Positions 16,672 through 23,171 of a stretch of DNA of 43,139 nucleotides are shown piece after piece. The translations under genes were made by a program, and so were the position numbers. The notes below the pieces were generated by a model. It worked only from the letters and a program-made list of their open reading frames with translations, ran no database searches and had not been told where the DNA came from. The stretch spans positions 1 to 43,139 of the IMG/VR virus record IMGVR_UViG_3300030419_000466. One strand, written 5' to 3'. Position 1 is the stretch's first letter. Each line of letters opens with the position of its first letter. The stretch is from a virus.

Positions 16672-16707
16672 AAAAAACCCCCGAGCCGCTGACCACGGCA
16701 CGAGGGC
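16672..16707 (-). terminator. Intrinsic terminator after the gene at 16724-17419
   Basis: Minus strand stem CCCTCGTGCCG / CGGCTCGGGGG (one mismatch, one G-T pair) followed by six T. Confidence 0.8.
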
Positions 16708-16723
16708 ATTTAGTAGATAGTCT

Positions 16724-17419
16724 TTAGTATCTATCTACGAATATGCTGGCATCATCAGTATCTAAAAGTGAACCAATGATTTCCTGCACAGTTTCTTCTA
16801 TGTCTGTATCAGCGTTAATCTTATAAGTATTAAAATATTTAATATCAAACATATCCGACTGGTCCCAACCTTTGGCAGTTATCACCATAATACTGTCATC
16901 AGTCATATTTTCTATCTCGTCGCCCAACACTCTCGTTTCTTTCGAATACCCTTTCGGTAATTCATACTGTCGCAACGCTATCGGAAATAAATTCGACGTC
17001 TCGGCTAATCTATCGAATTCTTTCTTAGTCCATATAAAACTATAATTACCCATAGTCTCGTTGGTCACATAATCAATGACTAACGGTCTATGCTTACCGT
17101 CTTTTATATCGGTATTATAAAAACTAATACTCCACTCTTTTACATCACCCCAGAAATCAGTCGCTAACTGCCAATAATAACTAGGTGTAATTATATTAGC
17201 ATTTCTCTCATGACAGTAGGTCGTTGTAACACTTTTCCAATCGTCAGTCACTTTAATCGGAACCATTCTACCAAACCATCCACTGTCGTTAAATGCGTGT
17301 AATCTCATCCCAACAAACTCGTTGTCGAAATGTTTTCTAGTAATTTCCAACATTTTATCCACTAGTTTTACTTTTCTAGCTAATGTTTTCAAAAAGTCTT
17401 TATATTTATATTTATCCAT
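16724..17419 (-). CDS. Unknown 231-aa protein, monocistronic
   Basis: Trp/Tyr/Asp-rich soluble protein (FNDSGWFGRMVPIKVTDDWK, TPSYYWQLATDFWGDVKEWS). No transmembrane helix, cysteine cluster or catalytic motif recognised. It is a single-gene unit with its own promoter (17469-17502), a ribosome binding site AGAAAGGAGAGAG and a terminator. Probably an early, host-directed or regulatory protein; this is inferred only from the unit structure. Confidence 0.6.
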   Translation of the reverse strand: MDKYKYKDFLKTLARKVKLVDKMLEITRKHFDNEFVGMRLHAFNDSGWFGRMVPIKVTDDWKSVTTTYCHERNANIITPSYYWQLATDFWGDVKEWSISFYNTDIKDGKHRPLVIDYVTNETMGNYSFIWTKKEFDRLAETSNLFPIALRQYELPKGYSKETRVLGDEIENMTDDSIMVITAKGWDQSDMFDIKYFNTYKINADTDIEETVQEIIGSLLDTDDASIFVDRY

Positions 17420-17468
17420 TCTCTCTCTCCTTTCTAATAAAATCGTAAAAATAATTTTTTACCCTTAT

Positions 17469-17502
17469 ATTATACTAAAGATTTACCAAGGAAAGTAAAG
17501 CA
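17469..17502 (-). promoter_or_regulatory. TGCTTTACTTT-class promoter (longer spacer)
   Basis: Minus strand TGC then TTTACT (17499-17494), 19-bp spacer, TATAAT (17474-17469); a 17-bp spacing would give AGTATA instead. Drives the gene at 17419. Confidence 0.55.
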
Positions 17503-17549
17503 AGCTGCGACTTTTAGAGCCCTCACCACGTTACGAAAGCTACGAGCAT

Positions 17550-17574
17550 AAAAAACCCCCGCATAAAGCGAGGG
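17550..17574 (-). terminator. Intrinsic terminator after the gene at 17596-17931
   Basis: Minus strand stem CCCTCGC / GCGGGGG with a five-base loop, followed by six T. Confidence 0.85.
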
Positions 17575-17595
17575 TCTTTAAAGTCCGCTAGTGGT

Positions 17596-17931
17596 TTATT
17601 CGTAGACTGGTCGGTGGCTCGGGAAGTTCTGTCCCATGTGGTTAATCACCTCTATGAAAAACTTCGAGTCGCTGCACCATCCTCCGTTAGGGTCCTTCAT
17701 CTCGTTTTCCACTTTTTCCGAGTAATCGACGGCTTCCTTGTGGTCTTTAAATCGGTAATTCTGAATAAGTTCTCCTGTAGTGAACCACCATCCTCCTTCT
17801 TCAGGTCCGCCGTATTCTCGTTCAGTTCGATAAATGTTAACATACCATTCTATGTGTTCTGGTCCAGTAATCGAACGGTCAACCCGTCTATTCGGGAATA
17901 ATACTATCGGTCCTCTATACGTATCACTCAT
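17596..17931 (-). CDS. Unknown small protein
   Basis: 111 aa with GGPEEGGWWFTTGELIQNYR and FPNRRVDRSITGPEHIEWYV. Trp/Gly-rich soluble protein. The GGWW.TTG pattern is recalled from small phage and phage-related proteins, without known role. Single-gene unit with its own promoter, AGAAAGGAGAGA ribosome binding site and terminator. Confidence 0.6.
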   Translation of the reverse strand: MSDTYRGPIVLFPNRRVDRSITGPEHIEWYVNIYRTEREYGGPEEGGWWFTTGELIQNYRFKDHKEAVDYSEKVENEMKDPNGGWCSDSKFFIEVINHMGQNFPSHRPVYE

Positions 17932-17973
17932 AATCTCTCCTTTCTTTGAAAATTAATATTTTTTAACTATATA

Positions 17974-18002
17974 AGTATAGCTACCAGCAAAGCGAAAGTA
18001 AA
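17974..18002 (-). promoter_or_regulatory. TTTACTTTC-class promoter
   Basis: Minus strand TTTACT (18002-17997), 17-bp spacer containing TTTGCTGGTAGC, TATACT (17979-17974). Drives the gene at 17931. The preceding bases are GG rather than TGC. Confidence 0.75.
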
Positions 18003-18034
18003 CCAGTAAACCAACGTAGGATTATTTAGGATAT

Positions 18035-18059
18035 AAAAAACCCCCGCACTAGGCGAGGG
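18035..18059 (-). terminator. Intrinsic terminator after the gene at 18087-18377
   Basis: Minus strand stem CCCTCGC / GCGGGGG with a five-base loop, then six T. Nearly identical to the terminator at 17550-17574, so the two arose by duplication or share a source. Confidence 0.85.
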
Positions 18060-18086
18060 TCCGCTTTTTCCCTAGCGTGCTCCTTT

Positions 18087-18377
18087 CTATTGTTGCCAGT
18101 CCTCCCATGTAGGTAGTCTAAAGGTTATCCCTAAATCGCCACCTTCTTCTGGCATTCTTATCGTAAGGTAATTGTAGCCGTTGGTTTTATTCACGTGGAA
18201 AACAAAATGTTCGTTGTTTTCTTCGTATCTACCTACTTCTTTACCTAAATCTATGTTAGGGAAATCGCTAGCGTCGGCTCCTTCGTAGACTTCGCCGCCG
18301 TGTTTAAGTTCTGTCCACTCACCACTATCGTTGAGTTGTTTTCCGTCCATGTCGTAAATTTCTATGTTTTTACTCAT
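18087..18377 (-). CDS. Unknown protein, paralogue of the upstream gene
   Basis: 96 aa, acidic. The C-terminal part (NKTNGYNYLTIRMPEEGGDL, then GITFRLPTWEDWQQ) aligns by eye with HVETGDGHNYIHFEYPGGTG and FSLRLPT of the gene at 18374-18751. ATGA overlap with that gene. Ends the three-gene unit before a terminator. Function unknown. Confidence 0.6.
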   Translation of the reverse strand: MSKNIEIYDMDGKQLNDSGEWTELKHGGEVYEGADASDFPNIDLGKEVGRYEENNEHFVFHVNKTNGYNYLTIRMPEEGGDLGITFRLPTWEDWQQ

Positions 18378-18751
18378 GATTGTTCCTCCGCATTTCCGTG
18401 TTTAAATTCTAGCCACTCACTCCTAGTATAATTTCTAACTATCGTAGGTAAGCGTAAGCTGAAACCCGTGCCTCCTGGATACTCAAAATGTATGTAGTTA
18501 TGTCCGTCTCCTGTTTCTACATGGATGTGAACTTCGGTGACAGGGTCTAACTCTGGGTCATCATCAATGTTTTTTAATGTTTGTTCAAAAGTGCCTAAAT
18601 CTTTCGAATAAACTATTTTATCCGTAACGTCAGTATACTTATCTTCGATTCTTTCTACAGAATCACCATTACTAATTTCTATACCGTCTTGTCCAGTCGG
18701 TATAAATCTATCATCCCAAGTATCTATAATCAGGTCGCCCGTATTACTCAT
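18374..18751 (-). CDS. Unknown acidic protein, paralogue of the downstream gene
   Basis: 125 aa, very acidic (DPELDPVTEVHIHVETGDGH). The ATG at 18751 overlaps the upstream stop (ATGA); an ATG 30 bases upstream is not favoured. Its C-terminal beta segment GTGFSLRLPTIVRNY is repeated in the next gene. Small acidic phage proteins often inhibit host DNA-binding proteins, but nothing specific is seen here. Confidence 0.6.
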   Translation of the reverse strand: MSNTGDLIIDTWDDRFIPTGQDGIEISNGDSVERIEDKYTDVTDKIVYSKDLGTFEQTLKNIDDDPELDPVTEVHIHVETGDGHNYIHFEYPGGTGFSLRLPTIVRNYTRSEWLEFKHGNAEEQS

Positions 18752-18948
18752 GATGTTACCCCCCATTGTTCGCCGTCCCAAAGCTGAGTGCCATTATCGA
18801 ATGTAAGCCTAGTGGCTGGAAATTCTGGCGTGCCTCGTTTGGCAGGTTCTATTTTGACAACCTTCATTGGGTCGCCGTTTGCGTCAAGCCACTCTTCTCC
18901 TATAAATAGGTGGCGAGTAATCTTTGATTTACTTCTATAGTTTTTCAT
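18748..18948 (-). CDS. Unknown small protein
   Basis: 66 aa. Basic N-terminus (MKNYRSKSKITRH), then beta-type sequence WLDANGDPMKVVKIEPAKRG and FDNGTQLWDGEQW. First gene after the hairpin-rich leader at 18969-19046; ribosome binding site AAGGAGAGA. It is translationally coupled to the two paralogues downstream. Confidence 0.55.
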   Translation of the reverse strand: MKNYRSKSKITRHLFIGEEWLDANGDPMKVVKIEPAKRGTPEFPATRLTFDNGTQLWDGEQWGVTS

Positions 18949-18968
18949 AATCTCTCCTTACTATAAAA

Positions 18969-19046
18969 TGGGAGTCTTTTTTTGTTACAGTCGACTCCCG
19001 TTAAACTGTGGGAGTCCTTCTGTTACGGTCGACTCCCGTTAAACCG
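18969..19046 (-). repeat. Tandem hairpin repeats in the 5' leader of the 18948 operon
   Basis: Two tandem ~39-bp units, each reading on the minus strand GTTTAACGGGAGTCGAC, then YGTAACA, then a short linker and GACTCCCA. GGGAGTC pairs with GACTCCC in each, giving two stacked stem-loops. A third partial copy (ACGGGAGTGG) starts near 19074. They lie between the promoter at 19107-19138 and the gene at 18948, so they are transcribed as leader RNA and could control translation, stability or protein binding. Confidence 0.65.
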
Positions 19047-19106
19047 TGGCATTGTCTCTGGTTCGCCACTCCCGTCTATCGTTAAAAACTATTTTTAACT
19101 ATATAT

Positions 19107-19138
19107 AGTATAGTTACGAGTAAAGGGATAGTAAAGCA
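19107..19138 (-). promoter_or_regulatory. TGCTTTACT-class promoter with duplicated TTTACT
   Basis: Minus strand TGC then TTTACT (19135-19130), 17-bp spacer ATCCCTTTACTCGTAAC, TATACT (19112-19107). A second TTTACT lies 11 bp downstream of the first. Drives the 18948-18087 unit through the hairpin leader. It begins two bases after the stop of the gene at 19141. Confidence 0.75.
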
Positions 19139-19140
19139 AC

Positions 19141-19446
19141 CTATGAAGCCATAGATTCAACAAACGCAGTATCTTCAGCAATCATATAATCAGCCATTTC
19201 GACGCACTCATTTTCGGATAAAACCGAGTTACAACGCATAAACGCATAGACTGCATGGAAGCCATCGTTACCATTTATACGCAATATAGTAGAGCTACCG
19301 ACGTTGTAGAAATCTACAATTACCCGAGTTGAGCCGTTCAATTTTTCGCTTAATTCTTTAGGGTAGGCTTTACTAATAATCAAAGTATCTAACGGCTCGT
19401 TAGGGCTATTACATTCTTCGAATCTATCTTTTACTGTATCGTTCAT
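19141..19446 (-). CDS. Unknown small protein
   Basis: 101 aa, acidic, mixed alpha/beta: TLIISKAYPKELSEKLNGST, RVIVDFYNVGSSTILRINGN and a helical C-terminus with MADYMIAEDTAFVESMAS. No recognised motif. Single gene between two promoters of the TTTACT class, with an AAAGGAGAAT ribosome binding site. Confidence 0.55.
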   Translation of the reverse strand: MNDTVKDRFEECNSPNEPLDTLIISKAYPKELSEKLNGSTRVIVDFYNVGSSTILRINGNDGFHAVYAFMRCNSVLSENECVEMADYMIAEDTAFVESMAS

Positions 19447-19477
19447 AAAATTCTCCTTTCTTTTTTAATACCCTTAT

Positions 19478-19509
19478 AGTATAGCTACCAGCAAACCGAT
19501 AGTAAAGCA
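19478..19509 (-). promoter_or_regulatory. TGCTTTACT-class promoter
   Basis: Minus strand TGC then TTTACT (19506-19501), 17-bp spacer with TTTGCTGGTAGC, TATACT (19483-19478). Drives the gene at 19446. Its spacer is nearly identical to that of the promoter at 17974-18002. Confidence 0.75.
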
Positions 19510-19550
19510 GTATTCGAGCAGGATTAATTGTAAGACTCTAGCCATAGCAC

Positions 19551-19955
19551 TCATGCCGAAAAAGCCCATTTACCATTTAAAGGAATCTTGAAATACTCAG
19601 TAAGAGCACTACTACCCCACGAACCACCTAAAGACATAGCCAAATAATAGAAGTCTTGATTAGATGCATGAGCTACTTCGATAATACTATAACCACTATT
19701 AGAATCAAAAACAGGAAACATACAACTATCGTAGATAGTGTGCCATGTCACATCTGTGGGTAGGTCTTCCATGAATGCCTCAAAGTGGTCTTCATCGTGT
19801 CCGTCACACTCGCTAAAGTGGTAACCAATCTTATCGTCGTCAGTCAAATGACTCGTAATACTTTCGATTATATTTTCAACTCTGAGTCTTTCAGGGTCGT
19901 TCTTTTTCTCGAATACATCTTCATGTATTAGTTCTTTTTTAGTTATTTCTGTCAT
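19551..19955 (-). CDS. Unknown acidic protein
   Basis: 134 aa from the ATG at 19955, which overlaps the upstream stop (ATGA); an ATG 30 bases earlier is less likely. Asp/Glu/His-rich (YHFSECDGHDEDHFEAFMED) with the hydrophobic stretch QDFYYLAMSLGGSWGSSALT near the C-terminus. The C-terminal part resembles immunity- or SUKH/SMI1-like proteins only loosely; I do not assign a family. Confidence 0.55.
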   Translation of the reverse strand: MTEITKKELIHEDVFEKKNDPERLRVENIIESITSHLTDDDKIGYHFSECDGHDEDHFEAFMEDLPTDVTWHTIYDSCMFPVFDSNSGYSIIEVAHASNQDFYYLAMSLGGSWGSSALTEYFKIPLNGKWAFSA

Positions 19956-20287
19956 ACTTCCTCCGTCTTTGTAACATCCATCCAATCAAAGCCGTCTCTA
20001 GGTGCAAAATATCTTTTACCGTCAGTGTGGCTGACTGCGACTATCTCTCCGTTGACCATAGTAGCTATAATCGGGTCGTCCGTAGTATCAGTTGTTAACA
20101 TATTTCCTACCTTATCTTCTAAACCTTCAGGTGCATACATCAAATCAAACACTTTATCATATGCTTGTATCAACTTATTCGCTTGGTCTAGTGTTACATA
20201 TTTCCATATCAAATGGAATTTACCGTCTTCTGCATAAGCATCACTCGGCTCGGGATAAACCCTCAATTCAAATATTTCTGTATTCAT
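19952..20287 (-). CDS. Unknown protein
   Basis: 111 aa from the ATG at 20287, chosen because AGAAAGGAGAAAGAT precedes it; a longer in-frame ORF would cross the promoter at 20330. Mixed alpha/beta: FELRVYPEPSDAYAEDGKFH, LDQANKLIQAYDKVFDLM, MVNGEIVAVSHTDGKRYFAP. No family recognised. Confidence 0.55.
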   Translation of the reverse strand: MNTEIFELRVYPEPSDAYAEDGKFHLIWKYVTLDQANKLIQAYDKVFDLMYAPEGLEDKVGNMLTTDTTDDPIIATMVNGEIVAVSHTDGKRYFAPRDGFDWMDVTKTEEV

Positions 20288-20329
20288 ATCTTTCTCCTTT
20301 CTATCGTAATAATAATTTATTACTTTATA

Positions 20330-20361
20330 AGTATAACTAGGAGTTTTACCAAAGTAAAACA
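20330..20361 (-). promoter_or_regulatory. TTTACT-class promoter
   Basis: Minus strand TTTACT (20358-20353), 17-bp spacer, TATACT (20335-20330). Drives the gene at 20287. Its -35 lies inside the 3' end of the 25-aa membrane peptide gene upstream. Confidence 0.7.
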
Positions 20362-20423
20362 ACCGCCGACGCTAGGAAAAGCCAAGCCAAAGCTAACCAA
20401 AGTCCTTCGTTGTTATTGTTCAT
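20346..20423 (-). CDS. 25-aa single-pass membrane peptide
   Basis: ATG overlaps the previous stop (TAATG). The product starts MNNNNEGLW and continues as one hydrophobic helix LALAWLFLASAVVLLW to the stop. A short polar N-terminus plus a membrane helix fits a small inner-membrane protein. One of three such micro-genes in this window, all coupled to an upstream gene. Confidence 0.45.
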   Translation of the reverse strand: MNNNNEGLWLALAWLFLASAVVLLW

Positions 20424-20770
20424 TATTCTGAGTAGGTTGCTGCTTTTCCATAAAATCCCATCTTCTCTAATTGTAGAGCTAAATCATCTAAATAGTGTTT
20501 ATTACCACTTTTTCCTAATGCTATCGATAGAGGGTCGTCCCACGAACTGTAGGTAGCCATCAACATATCGCGAGTAGCTTCTTCTGGTATAGCTTTGATA
20601 TAAGCTATAACTTTCTTTTGTCCTGCTATCCACGTTTTTTCGCTATTAGTTCGATATTCGATTTGTATTAGTTTCAAACCATTCTCATCTAATAATGATG
20701 GTTTGTAATTACCTCTACCTAATATTTGTATATCTAACCCTGATTGCGGGTCTAAATCTCCTAAACTCAT
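20423..20770 (-). CDS. Unknown protein
   Basis: 115 aa. Contains NGLKLIQIEYRTNSEKTWIA, KKVIAYIKAIPEEATRDMLM and a helical C-terminus LDDLALQLEKMGFYGKA. Overlaps the upstream gene (ATGA). Part of the 21406-20346 unit of small genes. No family recognised. Confidence 0.55.
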   Translation of the reverse strand: MSLGDLDPQSGLDIQILGRGNYKPSLLDENGLKLIQIEYRTNSEKTWIAGQKKVIAYIKAIPEEATRDMLMATYSSWDDPLSIALGKSGNKHYLDDLALQLEKMGFYGKAATYSE

Positions 20771-21027
20771 ATTAACTCCTTTTTATAGTTATAATCACCT
20801 TCATTCATACCTTCAACCCATGTCCACTTTCCATCTATTTTATAAAGAATATCTTTAAAACATGAACTGCCGTGAACAACTAGAGCAATATCTCCACACC
20901 AACCTGGACAATCAGGCGTGTAGTTTTTCATTACTGCAACATTAACTAAATGGTTTGCTGTAAGCTCACCTGCTCCATAACGTATATTTAATGCTTCTGC
21001 AATATTCTCTAATTCTTCTATATTCAT
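20767..21027 (-). CDS. Unknown small protein
   Basis: 86 aa. Helical N-terminus (MNIEELENIAEALNI), a Cys-containing middle (DCPGWCGDIALVVHGSSCF) and Trp-rich C-terminus. The three cysteines could bind metal but form no standard motif. Coupled to both neighbours by four-base overlaps. Confidence 0.55.
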   Translation of the reverse strand: MNIEELENIAEALNIRYGAGELTANHLVNVAVMKNYTPDCPGWCGDIALVVHGSSCFKDILYKIDGKWTWVEGMNEGDYNYKKELI

Positions 21028-21215
21028 ACTTCCCCCTTATGGTATTTTTTAGATTCTGGATATTTATCGGTAAATAGTTCAACTTCCCGTTTACCACATA
21101 TCTCGCACTCTAATACACTTTGTAATACTCCGTCTTTAGTTATTTTATAACTATTCCTTATATCACAAGGTCCAATACTAATTCTTCTACCTTTACAATC
21201 TTCGCTATAAATCAT
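21024..21215 (-). CDS. Small cysteine-containing protein, possible zinc binder
   Basis: 63 aa with CxxC (LECEICGKREVELF) plus two spaced cysteines near the N-terminus (EDCKGRRISIGPCDI), enough for a degenerate zinc ribbon. Overlaps neighbours by four bases on each side. Function unknown. Confidence 0.5.
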   Translation of the reverse strand: MIYSEDCKGRRISIGPCDIRNSYKITKDGVLQSVLECEICGKREVELFTDKYPESKKYHKGEV

Positions 21216-21406
21216 AATCTACTCTTATCTAGGAATTTATCTTTAATTGTTTTGGTTTTTATCCAAGCACTCGCAATAGCGATAGATTCATGTTTACTTA
21301 TATCAAACATTTCTCTTAACATTTTTGGTCCGTGCATCATATTAAAACTGCCTTCTTCTTGCATAGTGTCCAGCATATCGAAATATGGTTTATTTTCATT
21401 ATTCAT
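21212..21406 (-). CDS. Unknown small protein
   Basis: 64 aa, Met-rich and helical (FDMLDTMQEEGSFNMMHGPK, then MLREMFDISKHESIAIASAW). Overlaps the next gene by four bases. No family recognised. Confidence 0.5.
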   Translation of the reverse strand: MNNENKPYFDMLDTMQEEGSFNMMHGPKMLREMFDISKHESIAIASAWIKTKTIKDKFLDKSRL

Positions 21407-21415
21407 AATTTTCTC

Positions 21416-21556
21416 CTAGCCGTAGGCTCTTAATGTTAATTCTGCAACAATATCGTTACGCATTTTTCTCGCTTCATCTCGTTCTTCTTGCGTTTTACTT
21501 TCGTCGTCAGCAAGAGCTTCGAGTTCTTCGATTATTTCTCTATATGTTTTCGCCAT
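21416..21556 (-). CDS. 46-aa helical charged protein
   Basis: ATG at 21556 with a GGAGG ribosome binding site, TAG at 21418-21416. Sequence MAKTYREIIEELEALADDES then KTQEERDEARKMRNDIVAEL: one long charged helix with coiled-coil potential. It fills a gap otherwise without a gene, supporting its reality. Function unknown. Confidence 0.55.
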   Translation of the reverse strand: MAKTYREIIEELEALADDESKTQEERDEARKMRNDIVAELTLRAYG

Positions 21557-21561
21557 AATAA

Positions 21562-21753
21562 CTACCTCCCAATAGTCTTTGTATCATTTAATGTTATATA
21601 TTGATATGCACCTTTATTATACGCTGGTGCAATCTGGGTTTTACGCTGTTCAGCTAATCGCTGTGCAGCTTCCTCGCCACACGATGTGCAGGTCGAATAA
21701 CCTAACTTCGCTCGTGCGGTCGGTATTTTATCTCGGCATAATGAACATATCAT
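21562..21753 (-). CDS. Small zinc-finger protein (two CxxC)
   Basis: 63 aa. CSLC at the N-terminus and CTSC at about residue 22 form a treble-clef or ribbon-like four-Cys site (MICSLCRDKIPTARAKLGYS, then TCTSCGEEAAQRLAEQRK). The second knuckle followed by a helix is reminiscent of DksA/TraR-type fingers, which act on RNA polymerase, but the coiled-coil part is absent. Similar short proteins are recalled from marine phages. First gene after the promoter at 21786. Confidence 0.6.
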   Translation of the reverse strand: MICSLCRDKIPTARAKLGYSTCTSCGEEAAQRLAEQRKTQIAPAYNKGAYQYITLNDTKTIGR

Positions 21754-21785
21754 ATAATTCTCCTTTCTTTTATTACGCTATAAAT

Positions 21786-21817
21786 AGTATAAATACGAGT
21801 AAAGGGAAAGTAAAGCA
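21786..21817 (-). promoter_or_regulatory. TGCTTTACTTT-class promoter with duplicated TTTACT
   Basis: Minus strand TGC then TTTACT (21814-21809), 17-bp spacer TTCCCTTTACTCGTATT, TATACT (21791-21786), abutting the stop of the gene at 21818. Drives the 21753 unit. Confidence 0.75.
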
Positions 21818-22309
21818 CTACCACCATACGTGCATTATCGCACCACGTTTACCAGCAATACCGAGTAAAGTCGCTAGGTCTTTAACTTCGCCGTATGTAT
21901 ATTCCCAACCATGTGTTGTAGTATATATAATATTATCATCATCCATATCTAACCAAGTAGATTCATCCTCAGGGTTTTCGGTATTTGCAAAAACACCACT
22001 TTCATCTCTAACATCATATAAAAATGCTTCTAAAACTCTAGCTTGTGCTTTTAATTCATCGCTTGTGACATAAGGTGGGTCATCACTATCGTCTTTATGC
22101 CAAATACCGCACCCGTGAAAGTTTTCGTCGGACATACTCATAAGGTCATCAACTAAAGGCTCGTATGCTTTACCTCTAAATGAGCCATCGCTACCATGAC
22201 CACTCAACATACCTCCGCAAAGGTTGATATCTTTTAAACGTTCATCATCTTCGTGCGTAAACGCTTTATCATGGTCGTTACCATGCACTATATAACAATC
22301 TAATCCCAT
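21818..22309 (-). CDS. Unknown acidic protein
   Basis: 163 aa starting MGLDCYIVHGNDHDKAF, with GGMLSGHGSDGSFRGKAYEP, a very acidic middle (NPEDESTWLDMDDDN) and a hydrophobic C-terminus. His/Gly/Asp-rich loops could bind metal, but no catalytic family is recognised. The MGLD opening is shared by several phage and plasmid proteins of unknown function. The ATG overlaps the stop of the membrane micro-gene upstream. Confidence 0.55.
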   Translation of the reverse strand: MGLDCYIVHGNDHDKAFTHEDDERLKDINLCGGMLSGHGSDGSFRGKAYEPLVDDLMSMSDENFHGCGIWHKDDSDDPPYVTSDELKAQARVLEAFLYDVRDESGVFANTENPEDESTWLDMDDDNIIYTTTHGWEYTYGEVKDLATLLGIAGKRGAIMHVWW

Positions 22310-22392
22310 TATAATCTCCTTTCGTTAATTATTATCACAGTAATTAATACTGCTGCTAGTATCGTATAGCTTATTATTTCTATTGTGCTCAT
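22309..22392 (-). CDS. 27-aa single-pass membrane peptide
   Basis: ATG overlaps the upstream stop (ATGA) and its TAA overlaps the next ATG (TAATG). Sequence begins MSTIEIISYTILAAVLITVI and ends INERRL: a membrane helix followed by a positively charged tail, so the C-terminus is probably cytoplasmic. Its last codons carry the AGGAGA ribosome binding site for the gene at 22309. Confidence 0.5.
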   Translation of the reverse strand: MSTIEIISYTILAAVLITVIIINERRL

Positions 22393-22541
22393 CTTCCTTG
22401 CCCCCTATATGCTTTATATGATTTTTTACGTGATTTGTTCATGTGGGATGTAGAAATTTTAACTCTACGACTTCTCCCACCTGTTCCTTGTGAAGTGCAT
22501 TTTTTAATATGCTCTATACCTGTAAGTGTTCTAGTTTTCAT
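22389..22541 (-). CDS. 50-aa highly basic protein
   Basis: ATG at 22541 with a GGGAG ribosome binding site, TGA at 22391-22389. Starts MKTRTLTGIEHIKKCTSQGT and ends KKSYKAYRGQGR; about a third Lys/Arg. Likely binds nucleic acid, by charge only. Two-sided overlap or coupling supports it as a real gene. Confidence 0.55.
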   Translation of the reverse strand: MKTRTLTGIEHIKKCTSQGTGGRSRRVKISTSHMNKSRKKSYKAYRGQGR

Positions 22542-22550
22542 AATACTCCC

Positions 22551-22847
22551 TTAATAAACCAATCGTTTAATAGTAGTTTCTTGACCTTCGTCTTTTACTA
22601 TATATCTATACAAACGATGTAGAGTTTGTTCTTCTTCTTCAAGACTATCACGTTGTATTATAGCGTTTTGCTCACTACTATGTGATGAATGAAGTTGCCA
22701 AACATCTTTATCAGTTTCGTCAGTTCTTTGTCTTAATACTTTGTAGCGTAAGACTCTTTCCTCATGGTAATGGTTACCTTTTTCGTCGACATATAATCCG
22801 TCGTCTACTCTAGTAAATTTACCTTCTGGTTGAATTGTAATTTTCAT
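22551..22847 (-). CDS. Unknown small protein
   Basis: 98 aa, Glu/Gln/His/Arg-rich. N-terminal beta part MKITIQPEGKFTRVDDGLYV, then a helical stretch with SSEQNAIIQRDSLEEEEQTL. Ribosome binding site AAGAAAGGAGAAAG. First gene of the 22847-21818 unit. No family recognised. Confidence 0.55.
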   Translation of the reverse strand: MKITIQPEGKFTRVDDGLYVDEKGNHYHEERVLRYKVLRQRTDETDKDVWQLHSSHSSEQNAIIQRDSLEEEEQTLHRLYRYIVKDEGQETTIKRLVY

Positions 22848-22879
22848 AACTTTCTCCTTTCTTAAAATTAACTATAAAT

Positions 22880-22911
22880 AGTTTACTTACCAGCAAAGCC
22901 ATTGTAAAGCA
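22880..22911 (-). promoter_or_regulatory. TGCTTTACA-class promoter
   Basis: Minus strand TGC then TTTACA (22908-22903), 17-bp spacer with GGCTTTGCTGGTAAG, TAAACT (22885-22880). Drives the gene at 22847. Confidence 0.7.
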
Positions 22912-22915
22912 AGGC

Positions 22916-23161
22916 GGGCAATAGGTGAGTATGAATACAGGTGGAAACATTATAAAACCACCATAGGAGCTCCCTACTGCCCTTGACTAAAAAGGTCGGT
23001 GACGAAACGTGCAGTTGGCTTTTCAGGGACTGCTTGTCGTATACTACCATTCCTGTTCGTCACCTATCTTATATGCCATCAAGTCTCGCCACGCATCGTA
23101 TTTTAACTTGTATCTTCGCCTACCCTTATTTGAGGAGCTTATCCCCCTGCTTTGTAGGTAG
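22916..23161 (-). ncRNA. Structured noncoding element, candidate RNA
   Basis: A 246-bp stretch without a supported gene that folds into consecutive helices: 22916-22925 with 22973-22982 (10 bp, all pairs made on the minus strand including one G-T) enclosing GGTGG/CCACC; 22998-23006 with 23056-23064 (9 bp perfect) enclosing GCAGT/ACTGC; 23080-23084 with 23106-23110; 23120-23124 with 23157-23161 enclosing an AGGGG-type hairpin. G-T pairs favour minus-strand RNA, so it would be the 3' part of the MazG operon transcript or a processed RNA. No tRNA, tmRNA or RNase P signature was seen. Confidence 0.45.
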
Positions 23162-23171
23162 CATATAATGT

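Noticed and set aside
18969-19046. CRISPR-like repeat
   Set aside because: Only two adjoining units without spacers, and each is a hairpin in a leader.
21579-22073. 164-aa plus-strand frame
   Set aside because: It is antisense to two supported minus-strand genes and to a promoter, with no ribosome binding site.
22998-23064. tRNA-like fold
   Set aside because: The 9-bp stem suggests an acceptor arm, but there is no T-loop TTCRA, no anticodon arm of proper size and no CCA.
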